Below the pieces are notes generated by a model. The model ran no database searches, was not told the origin of the DNA, and saw nothing but the letters and a program-made list of their open reading frames with translations. DNA of 64,000 bases from Abyssibacter profundi (GTDB lineage Bacteria > Pseudomonadota > Gammaproteobacteria > Nevskiales > OUC007), in assembly GCF_003151135.1 (NCBI RefSeq), contig NZ_QEQK01000006.1, forward strand, positions 62,334 through 126,333, given 5' to 3'. The translations under genes were made by a program, and so were the position numbers. Positions within the stretch are counted from its first letter, which is position 1, and each line of letters begins with the position of its first letter. Below, one piece after another: positions 35,293-46,300 of this stretch.

Positions 35293-37223
35293 CCGAGGCC
35301 ACGCTTCGCTTGTCGCCGGAGGCCCGGCGGCATCGCTACCTGTTGTGGGACCCGGCAGCCGATCAGGCCATGGATATGCCGCCGCGTCAGGCCGAGCAAT
35401 TCCTGCTGGCACGCGATGCTCTGCAATCGGGGCAACGACCGCAGGCGCTGGACACAGCAGCGGTCGGGTCGATGCTGACGCAAATCGATGCCGCAAGGAC
35501 GGCCGCACACAAACGTCGCCGGCCTCGATTCAATCCCTTGTTCTTCAGCTTGCCGTTGCTGCAGGTCGCCCCGTATCAGCCTCGGTTGCGACGGATCGCC
35601 GCGCTGGCCTATGGATGGCCGGGGGCGCTGATGCTGGCTGGCCTGATGCTGCTCTGCGGCGTCATGGCCACCCAGTCCCAGTTCGCGCTGACCGGCAGTT
35701 TGGATCAGGTGTTTTCGGTGGATGCGTTGCTGGCGTTTTCGCTGCTGGCGCCGGTGCTCAAATTGTTCCATGAGCTGGGTCATGTGCTGGCGGCCACGCG
35801 CTTCGGGGTGCGGGTCGGTCGGGCGGGCATGATGTTCGTGGCGCTGTATCCGCTACCGTTTGTGGACTGTTCCCGCGCCGATCTCACAGCCACCCGGACA
35901 CAGCGCATCATCATCAGTCTGGGCGGACTGCTGGCCGACGTCACCATCGGGCTCTGTGCCTTTGTGGCCTGGCACCTGACAGACAGTCCCTGGCAGAAGC
36001 AGCTGTTTGGTCATGTCTTCCTGTTCAACACGCTGTCAACGCTGCTGTTCAATCTCAACCCTTTGATGAAGCTGGACGGCTACTTCGCCCTCAGCGATGG
36101 CTTGTACCGGCGCAACTTTCACGCCCAGAGCAGCGTGGCGTTGTCCCGGCTGATGAGCACGCTGGGGCGGGGGGAGTTCAGGGCCGCACAGGTCCTGGCC
36201 ATCACTCGATGGCCACAACTGCTGTTTGCCGTGGCAGCCCTGATCTACAAGGTCTATATCCTTGCCTTCATCACTTGGATGCTGCTGCCACGGTATTACG
36301 GCCTGGGTGCATTGGCCGTGGGCTGGGGGGCGGTGCTGATGTTTGTGATCCCGCGGCTGGCCGGGGCGTCAAAGCCATCGCAGGGTGCTGGCACCGGGCG
36401 GGCGTGGCTGCGTCGGCGCTGGCCATGGCTGATCCTCGCGCTGTTTGGCCTGCTGTGCCTGCCGTTGCCGCATCGGCTGACGCTCCCCGTCAGTCTGGAC
36501 GTGCAGGGGGCTTATGCCGTCAGGGCCCAGGAGGCGGGTGTGCTCACGCGTTTGTCACCACCTGGGCCGGTCGAGGCGGGCAGCCTGTTGGCGCTGCTGC
36601 GGAATCCTGAGCTGGATCGCGCCGTGACGCTGGCCCAACAAGAGGTGCAGGTCAGCGAGGCCGCGATGGACGCAACGCGCGGCGGCGAGCCCGTGGCGGC
36701 GCAGGCGGCCAGCGAGCGACGGCGCGCTGCCCGTGACATTGCAGCGGTGGTGGCGGCCAAACGTGAGGCGCTATCCGTATCAGCCGCACGGGCGGGTGAG
36801 TTCATGCCCGACCCGTCGCTACGCCCTGGCGACTGGCAGAACCCGGGTGACCGCCTGGGCAGTCTGCTGCCGACCGGGCCCTCGGCCGCCCTGGTTGGGC
36901 ATTTCCCTGAGTCGTATGCCCAGCGCTTTCGTTCGGGCGATTATCGTCTGTCATTGCGGCTGCCAGGCCGCCATCGGGTGTTGGATGAAGACCTCACGGC
37001 CTCGCTGAGCCGTGTCGAAGACCGTGGCATGCAGGCAGGGCGTCAGCTGCGTATCGACGTGGTGGCCGGGCTGCGTCCCCAGCAGATTCGCGCGGGTATG
37101 GGGCATCTCAAAATTCGCTTTGCGAGCGAACCGGTCTGGCGACATCTGGTCTTTCATGCCCGGCGCTTGCGGCTGCAATACTTCCAGGCCCGGGCTTTGG
37201 CCCAGTCACCCCGGGGCGAGTGA
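35265..37223 (+). CDS. M50 (site-2) intramembrane metalloprotease fused to a HlyD-like adaptor module
   Basis: 652 residues. The membrane core has about seven segments. Zinc motif HELGH is at residues 169-173 and the third ligand Asp271 is in NPLMKLDGYFAL. A final membrane segment (about 388-408) precedes an adaptor-like region with a lipoyl half (VQGAYAVRAQEAGVLTRLSPPGPVEAGSLLAL), a helical hairpin and beta strands. COG1994-like peptide metalloproteases have this plan. All metal ligands are present, so it should be active: it may cut the LEPR region of the substrate or serve as the inner-membrane platform (inference). Confidence 0.85.
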   Translation: MEVPRTAPLAEATLRLSPEARRHRYLLWDPAADQAMDMPPRQAEQFLLARDALQSGQRPQALDTAAVGSMLTQIDAARTAAHKRRRPRFNPLFFSLPLLQVAPYQPRLRRIAALAYGWPGALMLAGLMLLCGVMATQSQFALTGSLDQVFSVDALLAFSLLAPVLKLFHELGHVLAATRFGVRVGRAGMMFVALYPLPFVDCSRADLTATRTQRIIISLGGLLADVTIGLCAFVAWHLTDSPWQKQLFGHVFLFNTLSTLLFNLNPLMKLDGYFALSDGLYRRNFHAQSSVALSRLMSTLGRGEFRAAQVLAITRWPQLLFAVAALIYKVYILAFITWMLLPRYYGLGALAVGWGAVLMFVIPRLAGASKPSQGAGTGRAWLRRRWPWLILALFGLLCLPLPHRLTLPVSLDVQGAYAVRAQEAGVLTRLSPPGPVEAGSLLALLRNPELDRAVTLAQQEVQVSEAAMDATRGGEPVAAQAASERRRAARDIAAVVAAKREALSVSAARAGEFMPDPSLRPGDWQNPGDRLGSLLPTGPSAALVGHFPESYAQRFRSGDYRLSLRLPGRHRVLDEDLTASLSRVEDRGMQAGRQLRIDVVAGLRPQQIRAGMGHLKIRFASEPVWRHLVFHARRLRLQYFQARALAQSPRGE

Positions 37224-37249
37224 GGATGTGTTCGCCGGGGGCGTGCGGT

Positions 37250-38365
37250 TCAGTTCTGGATTAGCGAATCGGCCGAATGGCCATGCGACTCCAGCAATGC
37301 CATCACATCCTGCGGTCGGAAGAACACGCGCAGCTTCCAGGCATCCCGTGATCGCCCCTGCAATTGTTCGGTGTTGAGCGTGTCGAGGAGTTGCTGAAGG
37401 CGGTGTTGATCGGCTTCGCTGAGATCAGGCGGTGTGGAGGGCTGAGCAGCAGACGCCTTATCGAGCTGGCGGACGATGCGCTGCACAGACGCGTGTAAAT
37501 CGACCGCCGTCGGTTGCTGCAGAAAGCCTGGAATATTCAACTGGAACCGGCGCATGGCATCGTTGGCCGGCAGTTGGCCCAGTTGCTCGATGGACAGTCC
37601 CAGCCGGTTGCGGCAAAGCGTCAGCAGATTGTTCACCAGCTTGTTGTCATCATCCGGCCGGCTGCGGTTGATGATGAGCCCCGGCTTGAAGGCCTGGGCG
37701 ATTTCGTCGATCAGCCCCGTGGCCTGGGGAGCGACATCGGCTGCCATCTGACGCAGCCAGTCGACACCGAACTGGCGCTGATCCTCCGGGGCCGCCAGGT
37801 CGAATTCCACGGCATCGGCCAGGGCAGGGTGGTGACGGAACACCGCCTGCAGGCGGCGGTGGAACGCGGCCTTGATGAACCCATACGCGTTCATGACCGC
37901 AGCCGGTTGAGGTTCCGTGACCACCAGCCCGAGGTCGGCGGCGCCGAAGAAATCGAGGGTGTTAAAGGCTGTACCGGCGCCCAGGTCCAGGAGGACGACA
38001 TCGGCGTCGATCGCCCGGATGTGGCGCAGCAGTTTGAGCTTCATCCAGTGCTGGGGGGTTGCCAGGCCGGGCACGTCATCGGCCCCACGCAAGAGCTGGA
38101 GACCGGATTGACCGGACTCGACCAGCAGACCATCCAGCGTGTCGGTTTCCCGGCGGAGGAATCGGGCCAGTGTCGGCGTTGTGTGATGTATGCCCAGATA
38201 GCTATGCAGATTCGCCGCACCCAGATCCAGGTCGGCCAGCACGACGCGGCGCCCCCGGCGCGCCCATTCCGTCGCCAGTGCAATGGCGACCACACTTTTG
38301 CCCACGCCGCCCTTGCCGCCACCAACGGCAATCAGGCGCTTGGCCTTGGGTGGTAGACGAGTCAT
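37250..38365 (-). CDS. MinD/FlhG-like ParA-family ATPase
   Basis: 371 residues from ATG 38365 (a TTG at 38407 would add 14 residues). Deviant Walker A GGKGGVGKS, Walker A' LADLDLGAANLHSYLG and Walker B VVLLDLGAGTAFNTLDFF, as in MinD/FlhG. The C-terminal 80 residues (after Pro-rich AAQPSTPPDLSE) form an additional helical domain. Such ATPases place machines at defined cell positions. It converges on the M50 gene with a 26-bp gap and is divergent from the FadL-type gene, so it may localise the island's export apparatus; flagellar genes are absent here. Confidence 0.85.
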   Translation of the reverse strand: MTRLPPKAKRLIAVGGGKGGVGKSVVAIALATEWARRGRRVVLADLDLGAANLHSYLGIHHTTPTLARFLRRETDTLDGLLVESGQSGLQLLRGADDVPGLATPQHWMKLKLLRHIRAIDADVVLLDLGAGTAFNTLDFFGAADLGLVVTEPQPAAVMNAYGFIKAAFHRRLQAVFRHHPALADAVEFDLAAPEDQRQFGVDWLRQMAADVAPQATGLIDEIAQAFKPGLIINRSRPDDDNKLVNNLLTLCRNRLGLSIEQLGQLPANDAMRRFQLNIPGFLQQPTAVDLHASVQRIVRQLDKASAAQPSTPPDLSEADQHRLQQLLDTLNTEQLQGRSRDAWKLRVFFRPQDVMALLESHGHSADSLIQN

Positions 38366-38769
38366 GGCGGGCTGTTTTGCGGGGTGAACGGGCTGGGCAT
38401 GTGACAACGCGGCGGTCCGCCATCAGGGGTTGATGCAGCGGCTGAGGCAAGTCTCGTGCGAGGCCACGCTGCGGGAATCGCAGCAAAACCCTTCGAGATA
38501 GCCGCTGCGGGCAGGTGAACCGAGTCTCCAAAACAGCAAATGGTGAACAGCCCGATTTCGTACCGTTTATCCGCAGAAAAACGCCCTTTGTTCCTGCAGT
38601 TGCGGCGATCTCGCCCAGCGGTGGCTGTCGTCGATTGGCGACAGAACTGAGACGCGGAGCAGATTTCATCGACTCGGATGATTGCAACGCGTCGGCCGCG
38701 CGCTATGTTCAGCAGACGCAATGAGCCGCGCGGGGGCTGCGGCTCAGTTTCAAGGGAGCGGGGCGGAAC
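38366..38769. other. Divergent intergenic region between the MinD-like and FadL-like genes
   Basis: About 400 bp with no convincing gene. It contains a GC-rich hairpin, GAGCCGC...GCGGCTC (38723-38745), just ahead of the FadL-type gene, without a T-tract. The promoters for both divergent genes must be here. I see no riboswitch consensus. Confidence 0.4.
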
Positions 38770-40302
38770 ATGGTTGATTGCATGCGGGTGACGGCCGGAA
38801 GCCGTTGGCTAATGGGGGTTTGTGTACTGGGGCTGACATCGGTGGTCTCCGCGCAGGAGTACCACTACTGGACCAACCAGTTCGGGACACGCTCGGCATT
38901 GATGGGTGGTGCCATGGTGGCCGGAGTCCGGGACACCAGCGCCACGTACTACAACCCGGCCGGGCTGGCCTACGTGCCCGACCTGACCCTGTCGATCAAC
39001 GCCGATGCCTACCAGGTGCGCTCCATCAGCATCGAAGACGGTGCCGAGACGGGGCGGCCTCTGGAATCCTCGCAGCCTGGCTCGGTACCCCTGCTGCTCA
39101 GCGGGACAGTCCTGTTCAATGACGTGAAGCTGGGCTACAGCGTGCTCGCCCGTCAGTCGGGCGGGTCACAAATGTCCGAGCGGCTGCAGTTCTCCCAGGA
39201 TTTACTTTATGGCGGCCGTACGGTGGACATGCCGGGCGGGAACAGCCAACCAGCGTTTGGCGAGCAATCCAGCGGCCAGCTGGAAGACTACCGCGGCCAG
39301 ATGAGCTACAGCAGCAACCTCAGCGAGTACTGGGCCGGCCTGTCTTACGGGACCCTGCTATCGGATCGCTGGTCTGTCGGCGCCACGGCCTATGCGGCCT
39401 ACCGCAGTCAGTCGTCACTCATCGCCCAGACCGCCCGGGCGGCCAACCAGGTGACCCATGTGGCCGCCACGCAGGCCTACAACCGAGCGGTGGAATTCCA
39501 GAATTTGCGAGCGCTGCTCAAGCTGGGCGTTGCGGCTGACTGGGAATGGATTAAGGCGGGCCTGACGCTGACCACGCCCAGTGTGTCCCTGTCGGGCAGT
39601 GGGTCCAGCTCGCTGGTGTTCTCGGACATCAACAATCCCATCCAGGCCAACAATGGTGATCAGCTGCTCGACGGCCGCCAGGACAACCTGGACGCCGAAT
39701 ACGAGAACCCGATGTCCGTTGCCTTTGGCCTCGAGTTTCTGCTGGGCCAGACGCGCCTTGCGTTGGCCGCAGAATGGTTTGACAAGGTTGATCCCTACAC
39801 GGTGGTCGATGCCCGTTCCGAGAACCTGGTGCTGGGCAATGCCAATACACCGGTCGATGCCGACGAGGTTCTGGAGGTTCGTGACAGAGCCCGTAGCGTG
39901 ACCAACTTCGCCATTGGCATCGAACAACGCGTCAGCAATCGATACACCCTCTACGTAAGTGCGCGCACGGATAAATCGGCCTTCGACCGGGCGCCGAATG
40001 ACCCCAGCCTGTTCCTGAACAATAACAACTACGACATGGGCATCACGACCTGGGACAACAACAACATCACCGTCGGGTTCTCGCGCACATCCGAAAAATC
40101 CCTGTTGTCGGTTGGCTTGTCCTACACCTTTGCCAATGAATCCGACTACCAGCGGTTTTCCAGCGTCCGGCCCTTTAACCAGGGCGGATCCAGCTCGTCG
40201 TTCTTCCTCGTGCCGACACCCGGTGAGTTTGGAGGGGACGAGACCGATGTGAGTGCAAGCACCGTCAGCTTTCTGATCGGTTGGACGTACTTCGTCAAAT
40301 AA
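38770..40302 (+). CDS. OmpP1/FadL family outer membrane transporter
   Basis: 510 residues with a signal peptide (GVCVLGLTSVVSA-QEY). The FadL signature SATYYNPAGLAYV is near the N-terminus after GTRSALMGGAMVAGVRDT. Alternating beta strands follow, with a final aromatic-ended strand TVSFLIGWTYFVK, as needed for outer membrane insertion. FadL proteins carry long-chain fatty acids and other hydrophobic molecules into the cell. It precedes the Calx-beta giant by 74 bp and may be co-transcribed. Consistent with alkane/lipid use encoded further right. Confidence 0.85.
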   Translation: MVDCMRVTAGSRWLMGVCVLGLTSVVSAQEYHYWTNQFGTRSALMGGAMVAGVRDTSATYYNPAGLAYVPDLTLSINADAYQVRSISIEDGAETGRPLESSQPGSVPLLLSGTVLFNDVKLGYSVLARQSGGSQMSERLQFSQDLLYGGRTVDMPGGNSQPAFGEQSSGQLEDYRGQMSYSSNLSEYWAGLSYGTLLSDRWSVGATAYAAYRSQSSLIAQTARAANQVTHVAATQAYNRAVEFQNLRALLKLGVAADWEWIKAGLTLTTPSVSLSGSGSSSLVFSDINNPIQANNGDQLLDGRQDNLDAEYENPMSVAFGLEFLLGQTRLALAAEWFDKVDPYTVVDARSENLVLGNANTPVDADEVLEVRDRARSVTNFAIGIEQRVSNRYTLYVSARTDKSAFDRAPNDPSLFLNNNNYDMGITTWDNNNITVGFSRTSEKSLLSVGLSYTFANESDYQRFSSVRPFNQGGSSSSFFLVPTPGEFGGDETDVSASTVSFLIGWTYFVK

Positions 40303-40376
40303 CAGCTTTTGGCCGTCGCAGCACGATGCGACGCAGCATGGGGGCGGTCGTTGAGGCCGCCTGGGAGGAGCGGGAT

Positions 40377-43300
40377 ATGCGTCAGGATCAAGTACAACCT
40401 CAACCGGGTCACAGGTCTTCGGGCAAACATTGGCTGCAGCGACTGGCGCTGACCGCGCTGATGGTGCCCTGTCTGGTCATCGGTGGTGACGAACTGGCGC
40501 GCCAGTACATCGTGTTCCAGTACCAGGCCAACGATGCCGCCATCGGCGGTGAACAGACCGCCCCGGCCGTGGCGACCGCGGGCGGGCTGCAGTCGATCGG
40601 GTCCAACGCCGATGGCAGCACGCGGGTCGATCCGCTGGTGACCGTGACGGTCTGGGAAAGTCCCAACCAGGATGGCGATACCGACGGCGACCGGAACATC
40701 TACGGCTTGCTGCGCATCACCGATGCGGTGACGGCAAACCCCATCGAGTACAGCGATGGGGACACGACCTTCCCGGGCTGGACGCATCAGGAGATTCGAT
40801 TCGCCGTCAACTCCGATGGGGCCGGCGATCAGTCGGAGCCGCGCGTGGCGATCACGGCCTCTGATGGCAGCTTTCCCCAGACTTATCAGGTCCTCGTCAC
40901 CTGGACGGACTCGGGATCAGGTGTGCCCGTGGTCAAGGGCCGATTGTTCGCGTTCCAGTCCGATGATGCGAGCACGCTTGCGCCGCTGGACGGGCAGGGT
41001 GAGTTCACGGTGTTCCCGGGTACGTTCACGACCACACGTGCGTCGGACGTCGCGTTTGATACCACGGCCGATCCCATTCGGCGTTTTCTGGTGTCTGCCA
41101 TCTTCACGGCTGACGCAGGCACCGACCGCGGACTTATCGTCCGGCAGATCGCCGCCGATGACGCTGCAGGCACGGGCAATGTCATCACGCTCGTGGCCAC
41201 AGAAAGCGCGGGAGCACCTGTTCACCCGCTGACGCAGCGCCTGGCAGCCGGGCGCAATGTGTTCGGGCTTGTGTGGGATTTTGATGATGGTGCCGGCCGC
41301 CGGGATGTGCGTTGGCAACTCTTTGGTGCAGATGGCAGCGAGTATCTGGCCGCGCAGCGGGTCTCTCAGGTCGATGGCGGTGAATCCTATGCACGACCAG
41401 ATATCGCCCTGGGGGATATCTGCCCGGACGACGCGTTGGATGATTGCGCGGATAGTTTAGACAGTTCCGAGTCTTCGACGTCACTTAGTCCTGATCACGT
41501 TCTTCTGGTGATGGAGCCGAACCACTATCAGCTCATCCCGAACGAGAACGGGATGACTGGTCCAGCGAGCTACACACTTCCTGATAACTTGCAGACGATC
41601 GATTCCAGCGTAGCGTCGGTGAGCGGGCCGCAGGTCGTGACCGTTGGCAGGGCTGAGCGTGAAGGAGCGCAATCTAACACCGCGGGTAACTTCGGAAACT
41701 CCGCTGTGGACAACTATCCTCCCAAAGGTGAGGACTTCACGTTGACTTGGGTGCGAAGTAGTGCGCTGCCCGGGGTCGAGAGCGAGGTCATGGGGCGCCG
41801 TATCAGCCAATCGGATGACGTGACATTGACGGCGATCGGCCCGCTCCCTGCCGAACACAATGCCGCCCAGAATGTTGCTGTTGCGGGTTTCCCGTTTTCG
41901 CTCGTTGTGCGGGAGTACTGCTCAGATTTCGGCCAGGTTGATGGGCCGGATGATGGGACCTATTACTTCACCTACTGCCGTTCCCAGTTCATGGACTACG
42001 CCCTGGCATGGCAGGCATCCGGGCCAAATGACGATGGCGACATCTTTGTATCCCTGGTCGGGGATCCCGGTGGTGTCGATCTTGATCTAAGCGTTTACGA
42101 CGGGCCTGCAGAGGCCGAGGAAAATGAGGCGGGCCTCGCATTTACAGCCACGGTCAAGAACGCAAACAACCTGCCGGCGGGGCCCGGTTTTACCGTCAGA
42201 TTCCAGACCCCTTTCTCGGGCTTTACACGCACCGATTTTAATCGCTGGGCCTGTAATGCGGAGTCAGGCAGCGAGACCAATCGCGTCTGTACATACATCG
42301 GTAACCAGTTGAATCCCGGCTTCGAGATCCAGCTAAATTACGTAGCTACGGCGCCGGGCAGTGGCGGTGAGCTGAGCTCGATAGCAACGGTTCACGCCGA
42401 CGAAGGCGGGCAGGTCTACGATGGAACGGGGAGTTCCATGCCCTCTGAAGGCGGCTTTGGTGGGGTGGGCGACAATCCGGGCGAGGAGAAGAACCCGGAT
42501 ACAACTCGACAGAGCAAGACCGTCGAGACCAGCGTGAACAGCACCCCACCGGTCGTCTCCCTCCCGGAAACCACCAGCGAGGTTCTGGAAGACGCCGGCA
42601 CGCTGACCGTCACGGTGGCGCTGGATAAAAACGCCGAGGATGAGGTGTCGATCCCCTACAGCCTGTCGGGGACGGCGACCGCCGGCGACGATTATTCCAA
42701 CTTCACTGCATCGCCCATCGTCATTGCGGCCGGCAGTCGCGAGGCCACGATTCAGGGAACGGTGGTCGATGACTCGCTGGATGAGGGCCGTGAGACAGTG
42801 GTCATCACCCTGGGCACGCCCACCAATGCAACCCTGGGTGCGAATGACACACACACGCTCACGATCCAGGACGATGATCCGCTACCCACGCTGAGTGTTG
42901 CGGATGTCACGGTGACCGAAGGCGATGCCGACACCGTGAATGCGGTATTCACCGTCTCGCTGTCGGCGGCTTCGGGCCGTGCGGTGACGGTGGCATATGC
43001 CACCAGCGATGGCAGTGCGCGCACCGCGGATGGTGATTACCAGGCCCGCAGCGGGACGCTGAGCTTTGCGGCCGGCGAGACGACGAAAACGGTCACGGTG
43101 CCGGTCCAGGGGGACACCCGGGACGAGGCCGACGAAACCTTCGAACTGGGGCTGAGCGATCCGTCCAATGCGACGGTGACCACCAACTCGGCCACGGGCA
43201 CCATCACCGACGATGATCCGTTACCGGCGCTGTCGATTGCGGATGCAAGTCAGGCTGAGGGCGACAGCGGTACACGCGACCTGCAGTTCAGCGTTCAGCT

Positions 43301-46300
43301 GTCAGCGGCCAGCGGCCGAGACATCACGGTGGCCTATGCCACTTCCGATGGCACCGCCACGACCGCAGACTCGGATTACAACGCGGCCAGCGGAACCCTG
43401 ACCTTCGCCGCCGGAGAAACGCAGAAAACCATCGAAGTCTCGATTGTCGGAGACACGCGCAACGAGGCCGATGAGACCTTCGAGGTCACACTGAGCAACC
43501 CGGCGCAGGCGACATTGGATCAGGCCACCGCCACCGGCACGATTCAGAACGACGAGGGCTTGCCGACGTTGAGCGTGGCCGATGTCAGCGTGGCCGAGGG
43601 TCATAGCGGGACGACGGCCATGACATTCACGGTGGAACTGTCTGCCGTGAGCGGTCAGACGGTGACGGCCGATTATGCAACGGTGGAGGGCACGGCCACG
43701 GATGGAGATTTCGTGGCTGCGACGGGACAGATCACCATCCCGGCAGGCCAGTCTACGGCCAGTATCGAGATTAGCGTGCAGGGCGACCGCCTGGACGAGG
43801 CCGACGAGACATTCGATCTGGTACTCAGTAATCCGGGTAACGCGGCACTGGAGGATGGACGGGCCACGGGCACCATCGTGGATGACGATGCGACGCCGAG
43901 CCTGGCCATCGCAGCTGCTACGGTGACGGAAGGCAATAGCGGGCAGCAGACGCTAACGCTGGCGGTCACGCTGTCTGCGGCCAGCGGTCGCACGGTGACG
44001 GTTCGTTATACGACGCGGGATGGCTCGGCCACCACGGCAGACGGTGACTATCAGGCGCGCAGCGGACAGCTGAGCTTTGCGCCGTCTGAAACCAGCCAGT
44101 CGATTCAGGTCGCCGTCAACGGCGACACCCGCCACGAGCCGGACGAGCAGTTCTCCGTTCGTCTCAGCGAGGCCACGAATGCCACCATTCAGACCGCGAC
44201 GGCCAATGGCACCATTACCAATGACGACGCCGTGCCGGAGTTGCGTGTAGGCAACGCACAGGTCGAAGAGGGCAACAGCGGCACCGCCACGCTGAACTTC
44301 ACCGTGAGCCTGTCGGCTGCCAGTGGGCAGGCCGTGTCCATGCAGTTCGCGACGCGCGACGATTCGGCGACGACTGGTGATTCCGACTACTCGGCGGCCA
44401 GCGGCTCTCTGACGATTCCTGCAGGCGAGACGAGTCGTCGCGTGGCCGTCACGGTTGCCGGCGATACGCGCAACGAGGCCGATGAAACCCTGCAGCTGGT
44501 GATCAGCGAGGCGCAGAACGCACAAATCGTCGATGCAACAGGCGTCGGGACCATCGTCAATGACGACCCGCTGCCGGCACTGCGAATCGAGGATCGTTCA
44601 ATCGCTGAGGGTGATTCGGGGACCTCACGTCTGGTGTTCCCCGTCAGCCTCTCGGCCGCCAGCGGACGCATGGTCACGGTGAGTTACCAGACCGCCGATG
44701 GCACGGCCACGACGGCAGATGGTGACTACGTGGCCGCCAGCGGTTCTGTGGCTTTTGCACCCGGCGAGACGGCCAAGACCATCGAGGTGCAGATTTCGGG
44801 TGACACCGTGCGTGAGGAGGATGAATCCTTCTCGGTTACGCTGTCTTCTCCGGCCAATGCCAGTCTGGAGCGGGCGGCTGCCGCAGGCACCATCGTCAAC
44901 GACGAAGGCGTGCCCACTGTGACGGTCGCAGACGTGGAGATCGCCGAAGGTGACAGCGGACTGAGCCCAGTGGTGTTTGAGGTTCGCCTGTCGGCGGAAA
45001 GCGCCAGCGCAGTCACGCTGGACTTTGCGACCCGTGACGGGTCGGCGACGACCGTCGACAACGACTACGAGAGCAGCTCAGGCACGTTGACGTTCGCTCC
45101 GGGCGAGACGGCCAAGTCGGTCACCGTGAACGTGCGTGGCGATGCGCTGGATGAGGCCGACGAGCAATTCCAGCTGCAGCTGAGCAATGCCAGCGGTGCG
45201 GCCATTGGTGATTCTTCGGCGACCGCGACCATTACGGATGATGATCCCCTGCCTGCGCTGAGCATCGCCGATGTCACCTATGGCGAAGGCAATAGCGGGA
45301 GTCGTGTGGTGGAGATGACCATCAGCCTGTCCCGTACCAGCGGGCGCGATGTCTCACTGAGCTGGGCCAGTCGCGATGGGACGGCCACGACGGCGGACGG
45401 CGATTACCAGGCCGGTTCCGGCAGTCTGACCATTCCGGCCGGTTCGGCGAGTGCCACCATTGGCCTGCAGCTAGGGGGTGATACCCGGCACGAGGCCGAT
45501 GAACACCTGACGGTGACGCTCAGCAACCCAACCCATGCCACCCTGGCCGATGACACCGGGCGGTTGACCATTCGCAACGATGACGCGGCCCCTGCGCTGA
45601 GCGTGAGCGATGTGTCGGTCACCGAAGGAAATAGCGGTGATCGAAATGCCGCGTTTGTGGTCCGGCTCAGCGCGGCCAGTGGGCGCACCGCCAGCGTGCG
45701 ATTCGCCACTGCAGACGGTTCAGCCACCGCCAGTTCAGGTGACTATGTGGCACGGTCCGGCACGCTGACCTTCCAGGCCGGCGAAACCGAAAAAACCGTA
45801 GGTGTCACGGTGCGCGGGGATACGCGGGACGAACCCAACGAGACCTTTACCCTGGCCTTGAGCCAGCCCAGCGGTGCCAGTCTCGGTACGTCGACCGCCA
45901 CGGGCACCATCCGTGATGACGATGCCGCGCCTAGTCTGAGCGCCACCGGCGCATCGGTCTCGGAGGGTCATTCGGGCACGTCCTCACTGGTCTTCCAGCT
46001 GGACCTGTCGGCAGCCAGCGGCAAGACGGTTGCCGTGTCTGTGGCGACGGCCGATGGCTCGGCCTCGCAGGCCGCAGGTGACTACGAATCCGTGGCCACT
46101 CGCGTGAGCTTTGCGCCAGGCGAGACGCGCAAGCAGGTCGCGGTTCCGGTTCGGGGCGATCGGCTCAACGAGTCGGATGAGACGCTGGCATTGACCCTGG
46201 GCTCGGCGAGCAATGCCACATTGGCCACCACGTCGGTAACCGGCACGATCGTCAACGATGACCCCCTGCCAGCGCTGTCGATTGGCGACACCACCTTGGC

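Noticed and set aside
38366-38769. Riboswitch (for example cyclic di-GMP type) in the leader of the FadL-like gene
   Set aside because: I looked for the conserved core bases and found only a simple GC-rich hairpin.
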